Positions 36,801-49,835 of a DNA stretch of 64,000 bases are shown one piece after another; within the stretch, counting starts at the first letter, position 1, and each line of letters opens with the position of its first letter. The stretch lies in assembly GCF_905475395.1 (NCBI RefSeq), contig NC_058337.1:96280368-96344367 (forward strand), given 5' to 3'. The notes under the pieces are model-generated. The model was not told the DNA's origin and ran no database searches. It worked only from the letters and a program-made list of their open reading frames with translations. This DNA comes from Chrysoperla carnea (Eukaryota; Arthropoda; Insecta; Neuroptera; Chrysopidae). A program made the position numbers and the translations under genes.

Positions 36801-38642
36801 TTTCATCTTAGTTAAGTTAGCCCCATAACGATTCTTCCTTCCTTATTTCTTCTTCTGCCTCGGAACTCAACCGTGTTTCGTTCCTAAAATACTAATTATA
36901 TAAGTTTTATAAAACATGCTAATTATATTTCCGCATCTCAGTTTCATAATTTGGGAAGCTCAGCAAACAACTGTATATTAAAATAACTTAATGTTTATTT
37001 TTTGACGATTTTACAAAAAAATACAAATTTAACTGTTCCATTGTTAGTTGTTCATAGTACGAACTAGTAGTAAAATTAGGGGTGCAATACACAAAGCATG
37101 GCGAAAATTTGCTTAACCTACTTCTCAATAAAAGATCACAATAAAATAAAGAAAAAAAAATTGTAATCATTTTGAGTATAGACCAAAATAATGAAAAAAT
37201 TAAAAATGCGAATTTTGCCATGAAAATCGTTTTATGGGTATCAAAAATTTTCTTTGTAACTTTTTCTAATAACTCTTTTCGATTTTTTTAACGTTAAGCA
37301 AAATATTAAGAATCAGCCCTAGGGTAATCGGTCTTTTGTCGCGTGGTAAATAAGCTCCCGAGTCGATGTGGAGCATTTTCTCACATAGGACATATATATG
37401 ACAGAGCGGTGATTTTCGAAATAGAAGAGAAGGGGAAAATATGATAAAATTGGAAAAAATGTCTGCTCCTTGTCGAATAAGGTCCCTAACGACCACACAA
37501 ATGTTACGTAACGCTTACAGGGGTTGCTAATTAGAAAACCTTAAAGCTTGTACTATATATGGATTCAAAAACCCAAAAAAACTCCTAGATACTGAATTTG
37601 AGCAATTTTTATGCTTTCTTACTTTTTATGCCTGTGTTACGCGATTACCACCTAAATATGCCCGCAGTCAACGAAACTAAAGGGTGGAGTTTGGTTCAAA
37701 TACGAAAAGGATCATTGTTTTTTTATTATGAAAATTGTGACTTCATTTTTCCTGGTTATGGGTTAGTCTTATTCATTTGGGTCTAGAAAAGTTTTCGTTT
37801 ATGACCTGTTGGTGTACGAGATTGCGAATTGGGTTTTAGTTACATCTGGTATTTGGAAACAGATTAATTATAAATATTTGTAGTATGTGTACCGACATTA
37901 GGTATATTCATATTCATTTATAAAAGAAAAAAACCATCTTGTAATTACAAAAAAAATGTACAGTTATTCCATATTATACTACTCAATCAAAATAAAATCT
38001 ACAATTTAAACAAATATAATTTTAATATAGGTATAATCATTTTGTGTAATAGATATATTATTATTAAATTTAACTAGCTATCATTCATTATACGTATAGG
38101 CATTATTTCATTATTTTCTATGGCATCATTTTATTTTATATTATGGTTGGCTGTTTAATTTATCAATATTAGTAGCGAGACAGGATGGTAAAAATTTTTT
38201 AATTATTTAACGTAAGGCGAATAGCCACTAGTTTTTCTCAAATTAGAGTAAAAATAGCATTTCAGAAGACCAGTTGTTGTCCAGGTACTGATGAGGATGC
38301 TTAAGCATTTTTAACGGAATCAAACGGCATACTAACGGCATTTATATAATTCGCTTCGAATACTTATAGAAACACTATCAAGTAACACCGTACATATTTG
38401 TTGGTGCAGGGATGGGACAGCAAGGGATGTGACATTCATATTCTCACGTCCTTACTTGGAGCATCTTTTTCAACATGATTCCTGGTGGGTCATTTCACCC
38501 GAAAACATGGGCTTGCAGTTTACCACTTACAATATTAATTCCAATTCTACTATGAATATCATTCAATTGTAAGACTATCTAATTTAATTAAACCAATAAA
38601 ATAATACTTTGACTTTTCTTCAATATACGCATACTATTAAAA

Positions 38643-38890
38643 AAAAGTTGCTTCCCGCTGTCTGCCTGTCCTTATGTATAAGCTTAGATCTTTAAAACTA
38701 CGCAACGGATTTAAATGTGTTTTCTTAATAGATAAAGTGATTCAAGAAGAATGTTTATATGTATAATACATGCAAAATATAGTAGAGAAACACTGATAAT
38801 TTTAGAGATTTCTAATGTGATGTCGTAAATAAACACATTTTTGTATATAGAGAGATTCTGTAATATACAACATTGCACAAGTTCGAAGCA
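38643..38890 (+). repeat. Dispersed repeat family E, copy 1
   Basis: It contains CTGTCTGCCTGTCCTTATGT, AAGCTTAGATCTTTAAAACT, ACGCAACGGATTTAAATG and GATAAAGTGATTCAAGAAGA. The reverse complement of 47130-47220 has the same phrases (CTTAGATCTTTAAAACTACG, AACGGATTTTGATTCGAA, GATAGAGTGATCCAAGAGGA). The family is noncoding here and its full ends are not visible. Confidence 0.6.
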
Positions 38891-39802
38891 GAGGCGGGTC
38901 GGTGTTCATTTAATAAAAAAAATCCTCTTTATCTACATTACTTTTAAAATAATTTAACAGAATAATTTGCTTTCCTTTTGCAACTAATAAATAAACTATC
39001 ATGTATATTTCAAAATTAATATAAATTACCCAATAGGAAATTTTAAAACTATTTATTTAAAACAAAATAAAATAAATAAATAATTAAAGCCAAACTTTTA
39101 AAATTAATTAATATTCAAACTATAAACCACGAATATTGCACATTACTTCCGTTTTTATTATGCTACTTTTTAAGCGCCGCGTCATTAAAAATAATTATGC
39201 AAATAAGAAATTTGTAATAAAAGGATTTTTGTAACAATAATTAGGAACTATTTTTTCAAAAATTATATGTTGTTTTTAATAAAAATAAATAGATAAATTT
39301 AAATATTTCAAAATACAATTCACTAAACATCTAATTTATTTAATTAATATCTATTTTAATTAAATAATTTCGAAATTATTTAGCAAGTTCTACATTTTAC
39401 AAAAGTTTCATGTTTAAATGAATTTATATTGTTGTTACGTACTTATTTGGCATGATATAATGTAGGTAGGTAAAAATGTATATTTGTGGCACTAAAAGTA
39501 AAATTTAGGGAATTTGGTTCCCAAAATTATCTTTAGTTAATTAAATTTTCATAGTTGATGGCTAATATCACATTATTCAGGAACATTAAAGGAATAAATA
39601 AAAAAGAAAATGACTTTAAAATTATTACGAGGGCAATAAAAAGTTGGTTTTGTTGGAACTGTTTGACGAAAATGAACCAGGAATCGGCTTCTTATTTTTG
39701 CATAATTGGACTGTAAAACTTGAAAAGACCCGTTGAAAACTTAAAACACCCGTTGAAAACTGAACACCTTATTTTCGGATCTATATTACCATCAACGATT
39801 TT

Positions 39803-40254
39803 TTACCATGTATATGAAATATACCAAGGTATACTAAGTTTAGTCCCAAATTTGTAACGCTTAAAAATCTGTCTCTCGTCTGTCCGCCTGTCATCACGAT
39901 AACTCAAAAACGAAAAGAGATATCACGCTGAAATTTTTATAGCGTGCTTAAGAGTGAGGTCGAGTTCGTAAATGAGCAACATAGGGCAATTTGGTCTTGG
40001 GTCCGTAGGACCCATCTTGTAGACCGTTAGAGATAGAACAAAAGTTTAAATAACTTTTATTTGAAACATTTTTTCGTAAACATCAGTGTTTACCCGTGAG
40101 AGCGCAAATTATGCGAAAATTGTATAGTATGTATTATATGGGAATATCAGTTATATATGTGTGACATGTATGTATGTGTAATGTGACAGAGAAATCAAAA
40201 CTTTCTATACATGGTATTTCAACAATTAACTCAGTCAATTGTTTGTTTCACTTG
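39803..40254 (-). mobile_element. Family A element, reversed copy
   Basis: Reverse-orientation copy starting TACCATGTATATGAAATATA and running through GGGTCCGTAGGACCCATCTT and AGAGATAGAACAAAAGTTT. It ends with the near-palindrome ACAATTAACTCAGTCAATTG and TTTGTTTCACTTG. Part of the body is deleted compared with 26490-27080. Confidence 0.75.
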
Positions 40255-43200
40255 TTTCAATCAAGTCTCAATCAATATTAGAAGATAGAGGAAAGATTTA
40301 AAGAACAAAAAAACTAATGACTTCTATTTGGAAAAATTTTCCCGAAAAACGATTAGCTGGGTGTAGAAACTATGTTTCCTACAAAAAATGTTACCATTTT
40401 AATCAGGAATAACTATCTAATTTAAAGCAATTTTGAATCAGAGTGGGCTTTTAATTGAATCTGAGAGACTAGGTCGAAATTCATATCAAAGTATCCTGTA
40501 TAGAGTGTATCAGTCAGCAAAATTGGCCTTGACTGTAATAAAATTTACCAAGATGATTGAAAAAATGACAGGTGATTTTAAATGTATGTTTAATGAAATC
40601 GCTAATAATTATAATAGAGCCCAATTCATATAATATACAGACACACAAATTAACAAACTATTATAAAAATTATGTTTCATATAGTACACATACGTACGAT
40701 TAAATTGTGATGTGATGATTGGAACGGTATTATTGAATGATTGAATGAAAAAAAACGGATATCCGGTGTTTATACTTACTGTAGAACATTCTAGATACAA
40801 TATATTATAATACTAATGTAACAATGAGTTTACCTCAAAAATTTGGTTTCATGACTATAGAACACAAAATAACCAGTAGCAAAAGAACTTAGGTAAAAAT
40901 AACTACTGCCAAAAAAAATACCGAATTGGAAAGCCCGATGTTAAACGTGGCCGGTGGCAATAGTATTCGATGTTGAAAGACCTCATTTCAATAAGAACTT
41001 TTAAAAAGCAAGCTTGATTACTCTATCTATGACACCACAGATTTGAAGATTAAATTTTGCAATAATACATACATACATTTTGTCAAAATTTATCAATTTC
41101 ATAAGCAAATTTTTAAAAAACATTTAAATACCCGGTATGTGTATTGTTTGTTTTCTTCTTCGACTAAGTACAATTACATCGTACTTACACTCTGTTTGGA
41201 AAGGTCAAGCAAAATTTGTGTACGGTCTACTCAAGCTAATTTTAATATGATGATATATACGTGGTTCAATAATAGTTTCAGACAGTTTTGAAAACGATTT
41301 CCAAACACTAAAATCTTGTAGGTAAAGTTTTGAAACAAAAATATACAAAACTTTGAATCACTTGTATATTGCTAATGTGCAATAGCCATAGGGGGCCCTA
41401 GAACAAAATTCGCAAACTCTTTGTTTGTGAGGACCAACATAAAATAAACCAACTCTATCGTTTATCATGTTTTACGAATTTTAATATAATTTATTTTTCG
41501 AAACTATACATCAATCGGCTCATCAACTTGTATCTTCTCAGTCTCATAGAAAGGAAACAAACCTCTGGAAACTAAACTATGTACTTGGTTAATTGTGCCC
41601 AATTTCATACCAACTAGGCCTGATAACATAAAAGGAGTAAAAATCAAATCAATATTTTTTTGAGAAAACGAATTTCACTCGTTTAATATTTTCAGATGGA
41701 GTTGGTATGCAATAAGATACAATTTTAAACTTTTTATCTTTTACTGCTTTGGAGGAAAGCTCTGGAAATTAATTTGCGTTTCATGTTTTTAACTTTAAAT
41801 ATAAATAGTACGAGCATGTAATTTTTTTTTTTCAAATAACGTTAAAATCTGAGGGTGAAAGTAAAATTTTCTGACTCGATACGTCTATTTATCAATTTTT
41901 CCCCAAAAATGGAATATAATTTAAAAGGGAAAGTCAACACAATGAAAATTAATTTATTTCTCGTCTCTTATAATATTAACTTCTCTTATATCATTAATTG
42001 TAATCAAATAAAACCATATTTTTAATGTTACATTGTGGTTAAACTTATTTAGCAGTTGACCGGAATACAATACGTGTTGTAAGTAAATTTTGAAATTGGA
42101 TATGGATGAAATTTCTGGTCAGTGACCTGACTAATAAATAAATCGACTACAAAAATACACGCCAATTTAAAATTAACGTCAAATACTGGTATTTCAAATC
42201 GATAACTTTCTAAATAGTAACGTAGATGTAACAGTAACTTTATTATTTCAAGAAAATATGCTAAAATTCAAGAATTTATGCTAGTAGTTCCCGAAAACAA
42301 GCCAGTTAATGGAATGAGAATGCCAAATGTACATTTACTTTATTTCTGGACTTTCGTCAAATGTCTTGGTTTCGTCAAAAATCTGTAATAAACACTGGAT
42401 AGTGGATGCCTATACTTTTACCATGCAATGTTTACCATGCGTATGTGCATATACATTTGCGCGAATGTAATTGTTTTTTACTTTTTACACATACATTTTG
42501 CGTTTGAGATAGCTTCTATTCCCTACGCTTTCTGTGACATCATCCACGATCCAACGGTATCAGACGATTCTACACTATCAAACGATTGGAAACTTGCACT
42601 GAATAACACAATGCGATTGCACGTTATGCGATCGTAGGGATAGTAGGGACAACAGACTTGATGAGGCCTTCAAATTGTAGGAAATGAGTTGAAAATTGTC
42701 AAAAAGTCATCCAAGGATTGAAGAAGATATTCCCGTGTTTTGAAGCCTCTATAGGGGCCTTATGAAGAAAAAGTGACCAGGGCCTCCAAAAGATTAAAGA
42801 CAACCCTGAAGACAGTACGCATTACACAATAAAGCAACTGCCAAGTCCATCTCACATCGAACCAGTTGACTATCTGACAAAATATAAAGCGTCATAAAGC
42901 GTATAAAATTAGAGTATGTTTAACAAACTCAGGGTAAACAGAGGAAAGCTAATTGTATTTTTAAATCATTCTCTTTATGTTACATTATGACCTCCAAAAT
43001 GCCGTAAGCTCAAAATTATATTAATAATATTATCCGCCTTTTTCCTGCTTGCATTTAACTTTCTCGGATGTTGCAGAATAACTCATGTGCAAAATTTGCT
43101 GCGTCTTGTTGCACCGCTGCAGTTCAATTAACCTTAACTTTTCATATACTACAATAACGTTAATTTTTAATTTGAGAACACAGCTGTGTGAAAGTTTTTT

Positions 43201-44028
43201 CTTAATTTGAGCATCTAACGAAAAACAAGTATTATGTAGTGTAAAACGGTCTAAAATTGTTTGCTAAAATACTTAAACATTATTCAAACAATATATAAGC
43301 AAAATAATTTTAGCAATATATAAGCAATATAATTTTTCTAATAGGATTTCTAGTTCGATATCATATATTGCTTGTATAATATTTTAAATTTGTACTTTTA
43401 TTCTTTTTAGATAAAATTAAATTGTCAATTATTATTAAATTATTTAAAATTTAATGAATTTAAATCCAAAAACAAAAAAAAAAAAAATATATATATATAT
43501 TTTAAACAAAATTCGACCTTATATTCCAAAAATTTAGAAAATTAATAAGACTCGATTATTATTTGAAAATAAGACCCACAATTTTATCTCCCGATAACAA
43601 TAATTTTACGAGTTGATCATGCGTATATATTGAAGTCAAGTTGACACAGGTCTGCGTATTTTAGCCTTTACGTTAACTTTGCAATTCTACCGCTTTGCAG
43701 GCATGGCTAACTCTGGTTTCTCGTATAGATATTTAGTTGAAATAAAATAATTGGCGGTGCTAAAAGAAAAAAGTAAAAAGAAGTATCAATAATGTATAAT
43801 TTTTATGTACGAAAAGATCGGTTTAAAAAGAGTGACATCTTAAAATTTCCAAAATGATTCCAATCAATAAAAGAATTCCACTATATAACATAAATATCTC
43901 TATATAACATAGAGATCAGTGAAGAATTCCGAATACTATTTATGGTTGCAGCCTCACTTTTTGATAACAACGATTCAGTTTATAAATAGAACAAACAATC
44001 AAACACCATTTATACAAATAATCCTTAC

Positions 44029-44149
44029 CATTATTATTATTGATATTCGATGTTGATGGATTTTGCAATGCTGGTAAGCCACAAACATAATTCAAAATTA
44101 AAATTAAATTTATTGAACTACTGCTTATAAATATACTGATTAACGACAT
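44029..44149 (-). CDS. Proposed first coding exon (signal peptide) of the FN3/ZP-N gene
   Basis: On the minus strand an ATG at 44149-44147 opens 40 codons that read like a signal peptide: MSLISIFISSSSINLILILN, then YVCGLPALQN and an Asn-rich end. The exon closes at a good donor, AATG|GTAAGG, at 44029. It ends one base into a codon (G), and the FN3 exon at 24933 begins with GT, so joining gives Gly and keeps the frame. The four exons total 1,287 nt (428 residues plus stop). The link is inferred from strand, topology and phase across 19 kb. A one-in-three chance of phase agreement means it is not proof. A TATA-like ACTATAAAAATC lies about 115 bases upstream on the same strand. Confidence 0.55.
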
Positions 44150-46145
44150 TTCGAACAAAACACAAACACACCACTATTTAATATTATAAACAATAAATAA
44201 ATAATAGTAAATAAATCAAAATTATTTAAAATGTTTTTATTGTCATTTTCTAGATTCGATTTTTATAGTATTAACAAAACATTTCATCAAAATTATTGTT
44301 GTTGTTTGTTTTTGTTTAATATTTTGGAAATACCAACAATAGAATATAACAACATATAATAAAGATGATTTTGGAACACAGTTTTAATTTGATATCCATC
44401 CAACATGCAGTTAGTTCAAAAGTTTATTCTTCTAGTGTGTGTAGTTTTATGTTCTGCAAGAAGTTGAAACAAAATCCATCCACCTCTGCACATATACACC
44501 ACAAACAGAGTGTTTATGTTATAAAATATGAAGTGTACCTATGTAAGTGTGATGGTATGTTCGCGATGTGGATGGCCGTATAGTTGTTGTTGTCGTTGTG
44601 TTTGAATACCTATTAAAGATGATGATGCCCACTATGTTTATATGTGATTGTTTCGCGAAATTTGTATGTTTTTATAGTGTTTGTATACATAGTACAATGT
44701 TTTTAGTACTTTCATGCACCAAAATTGCTGCTCTTATCAATTATTGTAAAATTGCTCTTTCATACGGGCCGAGAGGGGGATGCAAAGGGGTGCACTTGTA
44801 CCCTCCTGCCTTGAAGGAAAATTCATAGAAAAATATAAAAATTCATTGTTCTCCTCTGCTCTTTTCCACCTTAGCAGTTCCATACGAAATAATTAATGCC
44901 TCACTATTAATTATACGTTCAATAAATGACAAGATAAGTAAAAATGAACACTTTGATGAGGAGGTCCTTTCTATTAATATACATATCTCATATTTGGAGA
45001 TAATATTCTAGAGGGGCACAGCAACCATTTCTTCGGTATCGAAAGTAAAAGTTTTTAACCCATCCAAGTTTAGATGTGGATACATCCCATGATTGTAATC
45101 CTGGCGGCGCCCATGGAGTCTTTCGATCTTTGTACATTGCCATGATTTTCCTGGAATAATTGTGTTTCTGTCCAATCAATTTCCTTTTTGTTGAGAATTC
45201 AGATCGTTCATCAGAATAGTCCATGTTCTGGTAATGTAGACTTCCATTCATTGTTTACCATTCTTATCATTGCTTATCACCTTACTGTACCCCTATATAC
45301 CTTAATCCTATTTTCAGCGAACTACACCTTCGATTGTGGTGTGTAAAACCAGGATAAAACAATTACACTGATAATTCTAAATTATTCAGTCCCCAAAGCG
45401 TAGTATCTCATTCGACCATATCTCTATAAGAAAAAAACTTCTAAATTTTCTCTGCTGAATGCATTATTGTGGATATATCCCACACTTATAACGAGTCATC
45501 GATAGTCGATGATGATAATCAATAACGCTAAAAGTGACCTTGTTGGTCTTCCACACAACCGCGGTATCTTTAATAAATAATGAAGAATGTGTTTTATGGT
45601 TTAGGAGTAACAAGATTGTCAATAAAAGCGTAGCAAACGCCCGCACCACTAAGGTTGGCCATACTTACTATTGAATATAGTGAAGCTTAATTTGCTTTAC
45701 TTTTGTAAATTACCTACCTACTATTTTCAGCCCATGCAGGAATTTTTTTGGTGATGAATATAGAGATAATTGGACTGTACTAACATATCATACACAGTCA
45801 GTTTTTTTGTATACACTCACTGTTATAGAATATAACTTAGTGTATGTAGGTATGCGAAATCATGACTGACCGAGGAATTATGTAGTAAGCATAGATTCAT
45901 TTGATTTGATTACCATTACAGATTTACTAAATGCTAACTAAATTAATAATTTAAAAAATCAAAAACCCGACTGTATTTTATAAAACCTGAAAAGAAAGAA
46001 ACAAGTCTACATAGTGTCCCGACACTAAAAAAACTTTTTCAACCAATTTTATTATTTCTAATTAAATTTAAACATATAACTTATATATTTTTTTGTAATA
46101 ATCGAAAAAGATAATTTTGTTTAATTTTTTTGTTTCTTATCACAG
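44150..46145. other. Intergenic or intronic sequence
   Basis: It should contain the promoter of the minus-strand FN3/ZP-N gene near 44150-44300. The rest has no recognised gene. The minus-strand frame 44988-45251 (87 residues, ATG start, balanced codons) is the only one that looks mildly coding, but I recognise no family in it. The GC-richer patch 44760-44880 may be a retroelement scrap. Confidence 0.4.
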
Positions 46146-46213
46146 AAAGCGATGCTACAGTGGAAACCGATTCGCAACCCATTTTAGACCTATCACCATC
46201 AAAGTGTTGTTAA
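46146..46213 (+). CDS. Possible last exon of a protein ending in Cys-Cys
   Basis: After a good acceptor (TTTTGTTTCTTATCACAG, ending 46145) an open frame with balanced codons reads SDATVETDSQPILDLSPSKC-C and stops at TAA 46211-46213. The exon starts with two bases of a split codon. A hydrophilic tail ending in two cysteines is the form of doubly prenylated Rab GTPases, but no GTPase motif exon (GxxxxGKS, WDTAGQE, NKxD) was found to the left on this strand. It could equally be a chance open stretch. It is the end of a gene only if transcript data support it. Confidence 0.25.
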
Positions 46214-46809
46214 CATGTGTTTTTTTTCGGAAAAAAGGGTATAATTACTTTTTAATTTTAGACATTGGATCATGATATTTTTATTTTTAATCTAAATGAA
46301 AACCTCTTTGCACGTAACAACAAAGCCATTTTCTTTTTTAACAAATACGATCTATTTACACCTCCATACCACAAAATCACACCAATTGTTAATTTGTGGT
46401 GTTTGTACGCCGTGAATTGTATTGCCCATTTATAGCCTTATATTATAATTCACTAAACGTTCTACCAAAAACAAAATAATGCCTATTATATTAATGACGT
46501 TTAAGTGGTTATTTTCATTTACCTAACATGTGTTATACATTCATCTATTGTTTTGTTTGATCAATCTTTTATTTCTTGTTTAAATATAAGTTCATCTGCT
46601 TGTAATAATCGGTAAATTAACTCTATGTGACTGATGACTTTACAAAGAGCAGAGAGCAGTTAAAAAACAGTATCTTTTGTTGCAATATAATTTGTATCAT
46701 ATGCTTGATGGATGTTATAAACTTAAATAGGCGTAACTTAAGTAATAAACATATGAGTACTTACCTACTTCTATATAGATAAATAAAATATAGGTAAAAA
46801 TTAATTATA

Positions 46810-47238
46810 CAATTGATTTATAAAAAACTAGCTGTGAACTACCCGCTTTGCTGGGCAACATCCTCGCTTTCACTCCTATATCCCCTTGCGTAAGGTTTTC
46901 AGTTTTGTAATGTACACGCAATGTTCTTTTATTTTATACTCCACTTGCTCCATCTTTTCACCCCCCGAAGGTTAAAAATAGACAAAAACAAGCTTTGAAG
47001 CTGCTTGTATATCTTGTCAAAATTTGAGTTTAATCGATGCACAAATTTTAAGTTTCTGGAGCACATCCCTTTCAACTCCTTATTTTATATTATACATATA
47101 TTATACATAAAGACCTTCCTCTTGGATCACTCTATCTATTCGAATCAAAATCCGTTTCGTAGTTTTAAAGATCTAAGCATACATAGGGATTGGGGATAAA
47201 CAGACGGAGCCGACTTTGTTTTATACTATGTATTGATA
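46810..47238 (-). mobile_element. Dispersed retroelement-like repeat, family E copy 2
   Basis: It begins AACTAGCTGTGAACTACCCG CTTTGCTGGGCAAC, a terminal phrase common in arthropod dispersed repeats, and ends GACTTTGTTTTATACTATGT. The inner part matches family E at 38643 in reverse. No open frame of a reverse transcriptase is present. Assignment to a class (RTE-like, Penelope-like or other) is not possible by eye. Confidence 0.55.
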
Positions 47239-49835
47239 TTATGAAAATCCTCCCTAATATTTTGAAAACTTAATGGAAAAATCAAGAAATATGAAATCAC
47301 GTATCGACTCATTTGGATGAGGTATGAAAATACAGTATCCATGGTATTGAGATAGGCGTTGCCGAATAGCCGAAAACCATTGCAAAAGTTCTGTTGGATG
47401 GAAATTATCTTTGATTCCTACAATAAACAAAATCTTAATAATTTCGAATGAGATCACCTCTACGCTTGTCTAAACCTCCCCCGCTGCTCGAAAGCTGAAA
47501 GTGTATCCCTCAAATGCGAAACAAATTTTTGTGCATTTTTCTCCCTCTGCCCATTTGAGTTTTTGATACAATGTTAAAAACCAGCTTTTTTCATTTTAAG
47601 TACTGATTCGATAATATTTGACGTTTTTATCAAAAAGTTTAATAGATTAAAACGCAGTGTCTAATTTGATCAGAAAGATCGTTAGAAAAAGCGTAATAAC
47701 ACATTTTAAAGAGAAATTAACAAGCTTTCGAGTGCTTTAATTGGATTGGTTGAGGGTAATTTTCATTTTCTGATTTCAAAAATAGAAGGTACAAGCTTTC
47801 GAATGATTATTACCAAATGATCTCCGTTGTCAATTTTTTTTGAGTTCTATTTATAATTTTCAACGCCCATTTATAAAAACGTACGTAAAACGCATGTTCT
47901 TAGGTTAAAAGTTGGTAATCTTTTTGCCTAAATGTTTGATATACAATCAAACACATAATAAACAAAAAATAATTAACAAAGAATTTAATGGGGTCGGCTC
48001 TATGCTTTGATTAATGTACATATAAGCTAATTATTCTTCTGTTTGTTAAAATTTCCATAAAATGGCTATATCATTCATTATTAAAAACATAAGCAAATGA
48101 ATATAAATGTTATTATATCTATCTTTCATCATTTTTATCTTTTTTTATTATTATAAGCATAATTGTACTACTAATCTAGAGAATTATCTTTTAATTTAAA
48201 TTACGTACACTTGCAAATTTCAAGTAAACCATGAGAAAAATTTAGTTTTATCACGAGCTAAATTTCTTTGGTAACGCACCTTTTTCTATAGTTTAGATTA
48301 ATGAGTCACTCTCGTAGGGCTGTCTATATAGAGCAAACTTATATTATATCGTTGGGTGGCTAATTCCTGAAAATTTAAGGTATTAATTTTAGAAGTCAAA
48401 TACTTGTTTGATTCTTTAAGAAATTTAATTTTATAGCTACTTTTAGTTTTTACTGTGTGAAATACTTAATTGTAGTATTAGTTTAAAAAAGACATACTTC
48501 TGATTAAGTAGTTAACCCAATATGTGAGTACATTAATGGTACATTACGTTTGGTTTGATTAGGATATTGATTATGGCATAACATAAAAATTGCATTGTAC
48601 TTACTTTAAATTATCTCTATTTTCTTTAACTTCTGATAACTGTTACAACTTAATTTTTTTCTATGACAAAACATAAAATTTTGACAAAAAATACAAATTG
48701 ACAGTTATAAAAATATTTTATCATTTTCTCAAAATTCATGATAGCCTGAATCGATTGAAAAAGTTTTAGTTTCCTAGGTAACCTACATGTCGGTTTTTGA
48801 TGTCTGTTGCAAGTTTTTTTGTTTTAACTCCCAACCAGCAAAATAATATCGTGTGATTAATTCCAAAAAAGGAAGTAAAAAATGAATTATTTTCGAATCT
48901 TTGTCACGTTGAATTAAGTACCCTGAATTACAGTATGTTCATTTCAAAAAAACGTTTTTCATTGTTTTATCTTTGAAAATATTATTTGAAAACAAATAAC
49001 GGATAATGTTTTAAATATGTTTCTCTATCTTTATTTTTTATAAATATTTCTTTCTCTTACAAATATATTACATATTTTTATATAACATCAATTATGTATG
49101 ATTATAATAAAAAGAATCTATACATGAAGTCGGGGGGAAATTGTTTTGGAAATGTGGGAAATGTATATATATGCAATTTTAGTGGCGTCTCGTTATTATG
49201 CTTATCGGCTACCCATCTACTCCGTTTTATGAAGTTTCTATTAGTATTGACTTTTAAAGCTTTGACTTTCGGATCTTTCTCATATCTGTTGGATTAGAGC
49301 TTGTATATAAATTCAAAATATTGTTATACTTTAACTGAGGTTTGGCTCCCTGAGACATGAGAGAACCCAAATTCAAACATTGGTAATAATACACGTCCTC
49401 GGGAGCGCATGCCTAATGTAATATTAGTCTAAGGAAAAAATAATCTTCAGAATCTTCTTCTTGTGAATAAAATTATAGAACGAAACTTTTTTCAGTAACT
49501 TCATAGCTGGCGATGCTTTTAGATAGGTCTTTATTTATAAATAAAAAGTCTTTCTTTGAAATTTCTCAAACGAATTTTGCACCAGATTTTCGCTGACTTT
49601 ATATGGAGTTTTTTGATCTGTCCACCAGGAACTATCAAAACTCAAGCTTTAGAAATTTTAGTGACTGAATGATTATTCAGAATAATAATTGCCGAAATTA
49701 CGATTGCTTAAACAAATTAATAAAGTTTGAATTTGCAATAAGCATTCTGATATCATTGATATGATACCGCAGAGTATCTTACAGGTAAGAGCATGCAAGT
49801 GTAATATACGCTTTGTTACTTTGTTCTTTTATAGA

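Larger units (their letters stand above)
24934..44028 (-). other. Proposed 19-kb first intron of the FN3/ZP-N gene, filled with mobile elements
   Basis: No convincing exon lies between the signal-peptide exon and the FN3 exon. Element copies are listed separately: 25150-25388, 26490-27080, 27800-28360, 29414-30232, 31847-31930, 31938-32155, 34149-34260, 34270-34742, 35365-35605, 38643-38890 and 39803-40254. The tract 32810-33310 is richer in GC than its flanks and looks like an unrecognised degraded retroelement. Other stretches (28361-29400, 30233-31846, 35606-38640, 40255-43900) are AT-rich and empty as far as I can see. Whether this is one intron or holds other short exons needs transcript data. 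Confidence 0.5.

Noticed and set aside
44988-45251. 87-residue minus-strand frame with ATG and balanced codons
   Set aside because: I recognise no family, splice partner or conserved motif. Kept only as a note within the intergenic entry.
45464-45649. Minus-strand frame with a hydrophobic start resembling a signal peptide
   Set aside because: It begins at a GTG codon with no ATG in frame, and no donor or domain follows.
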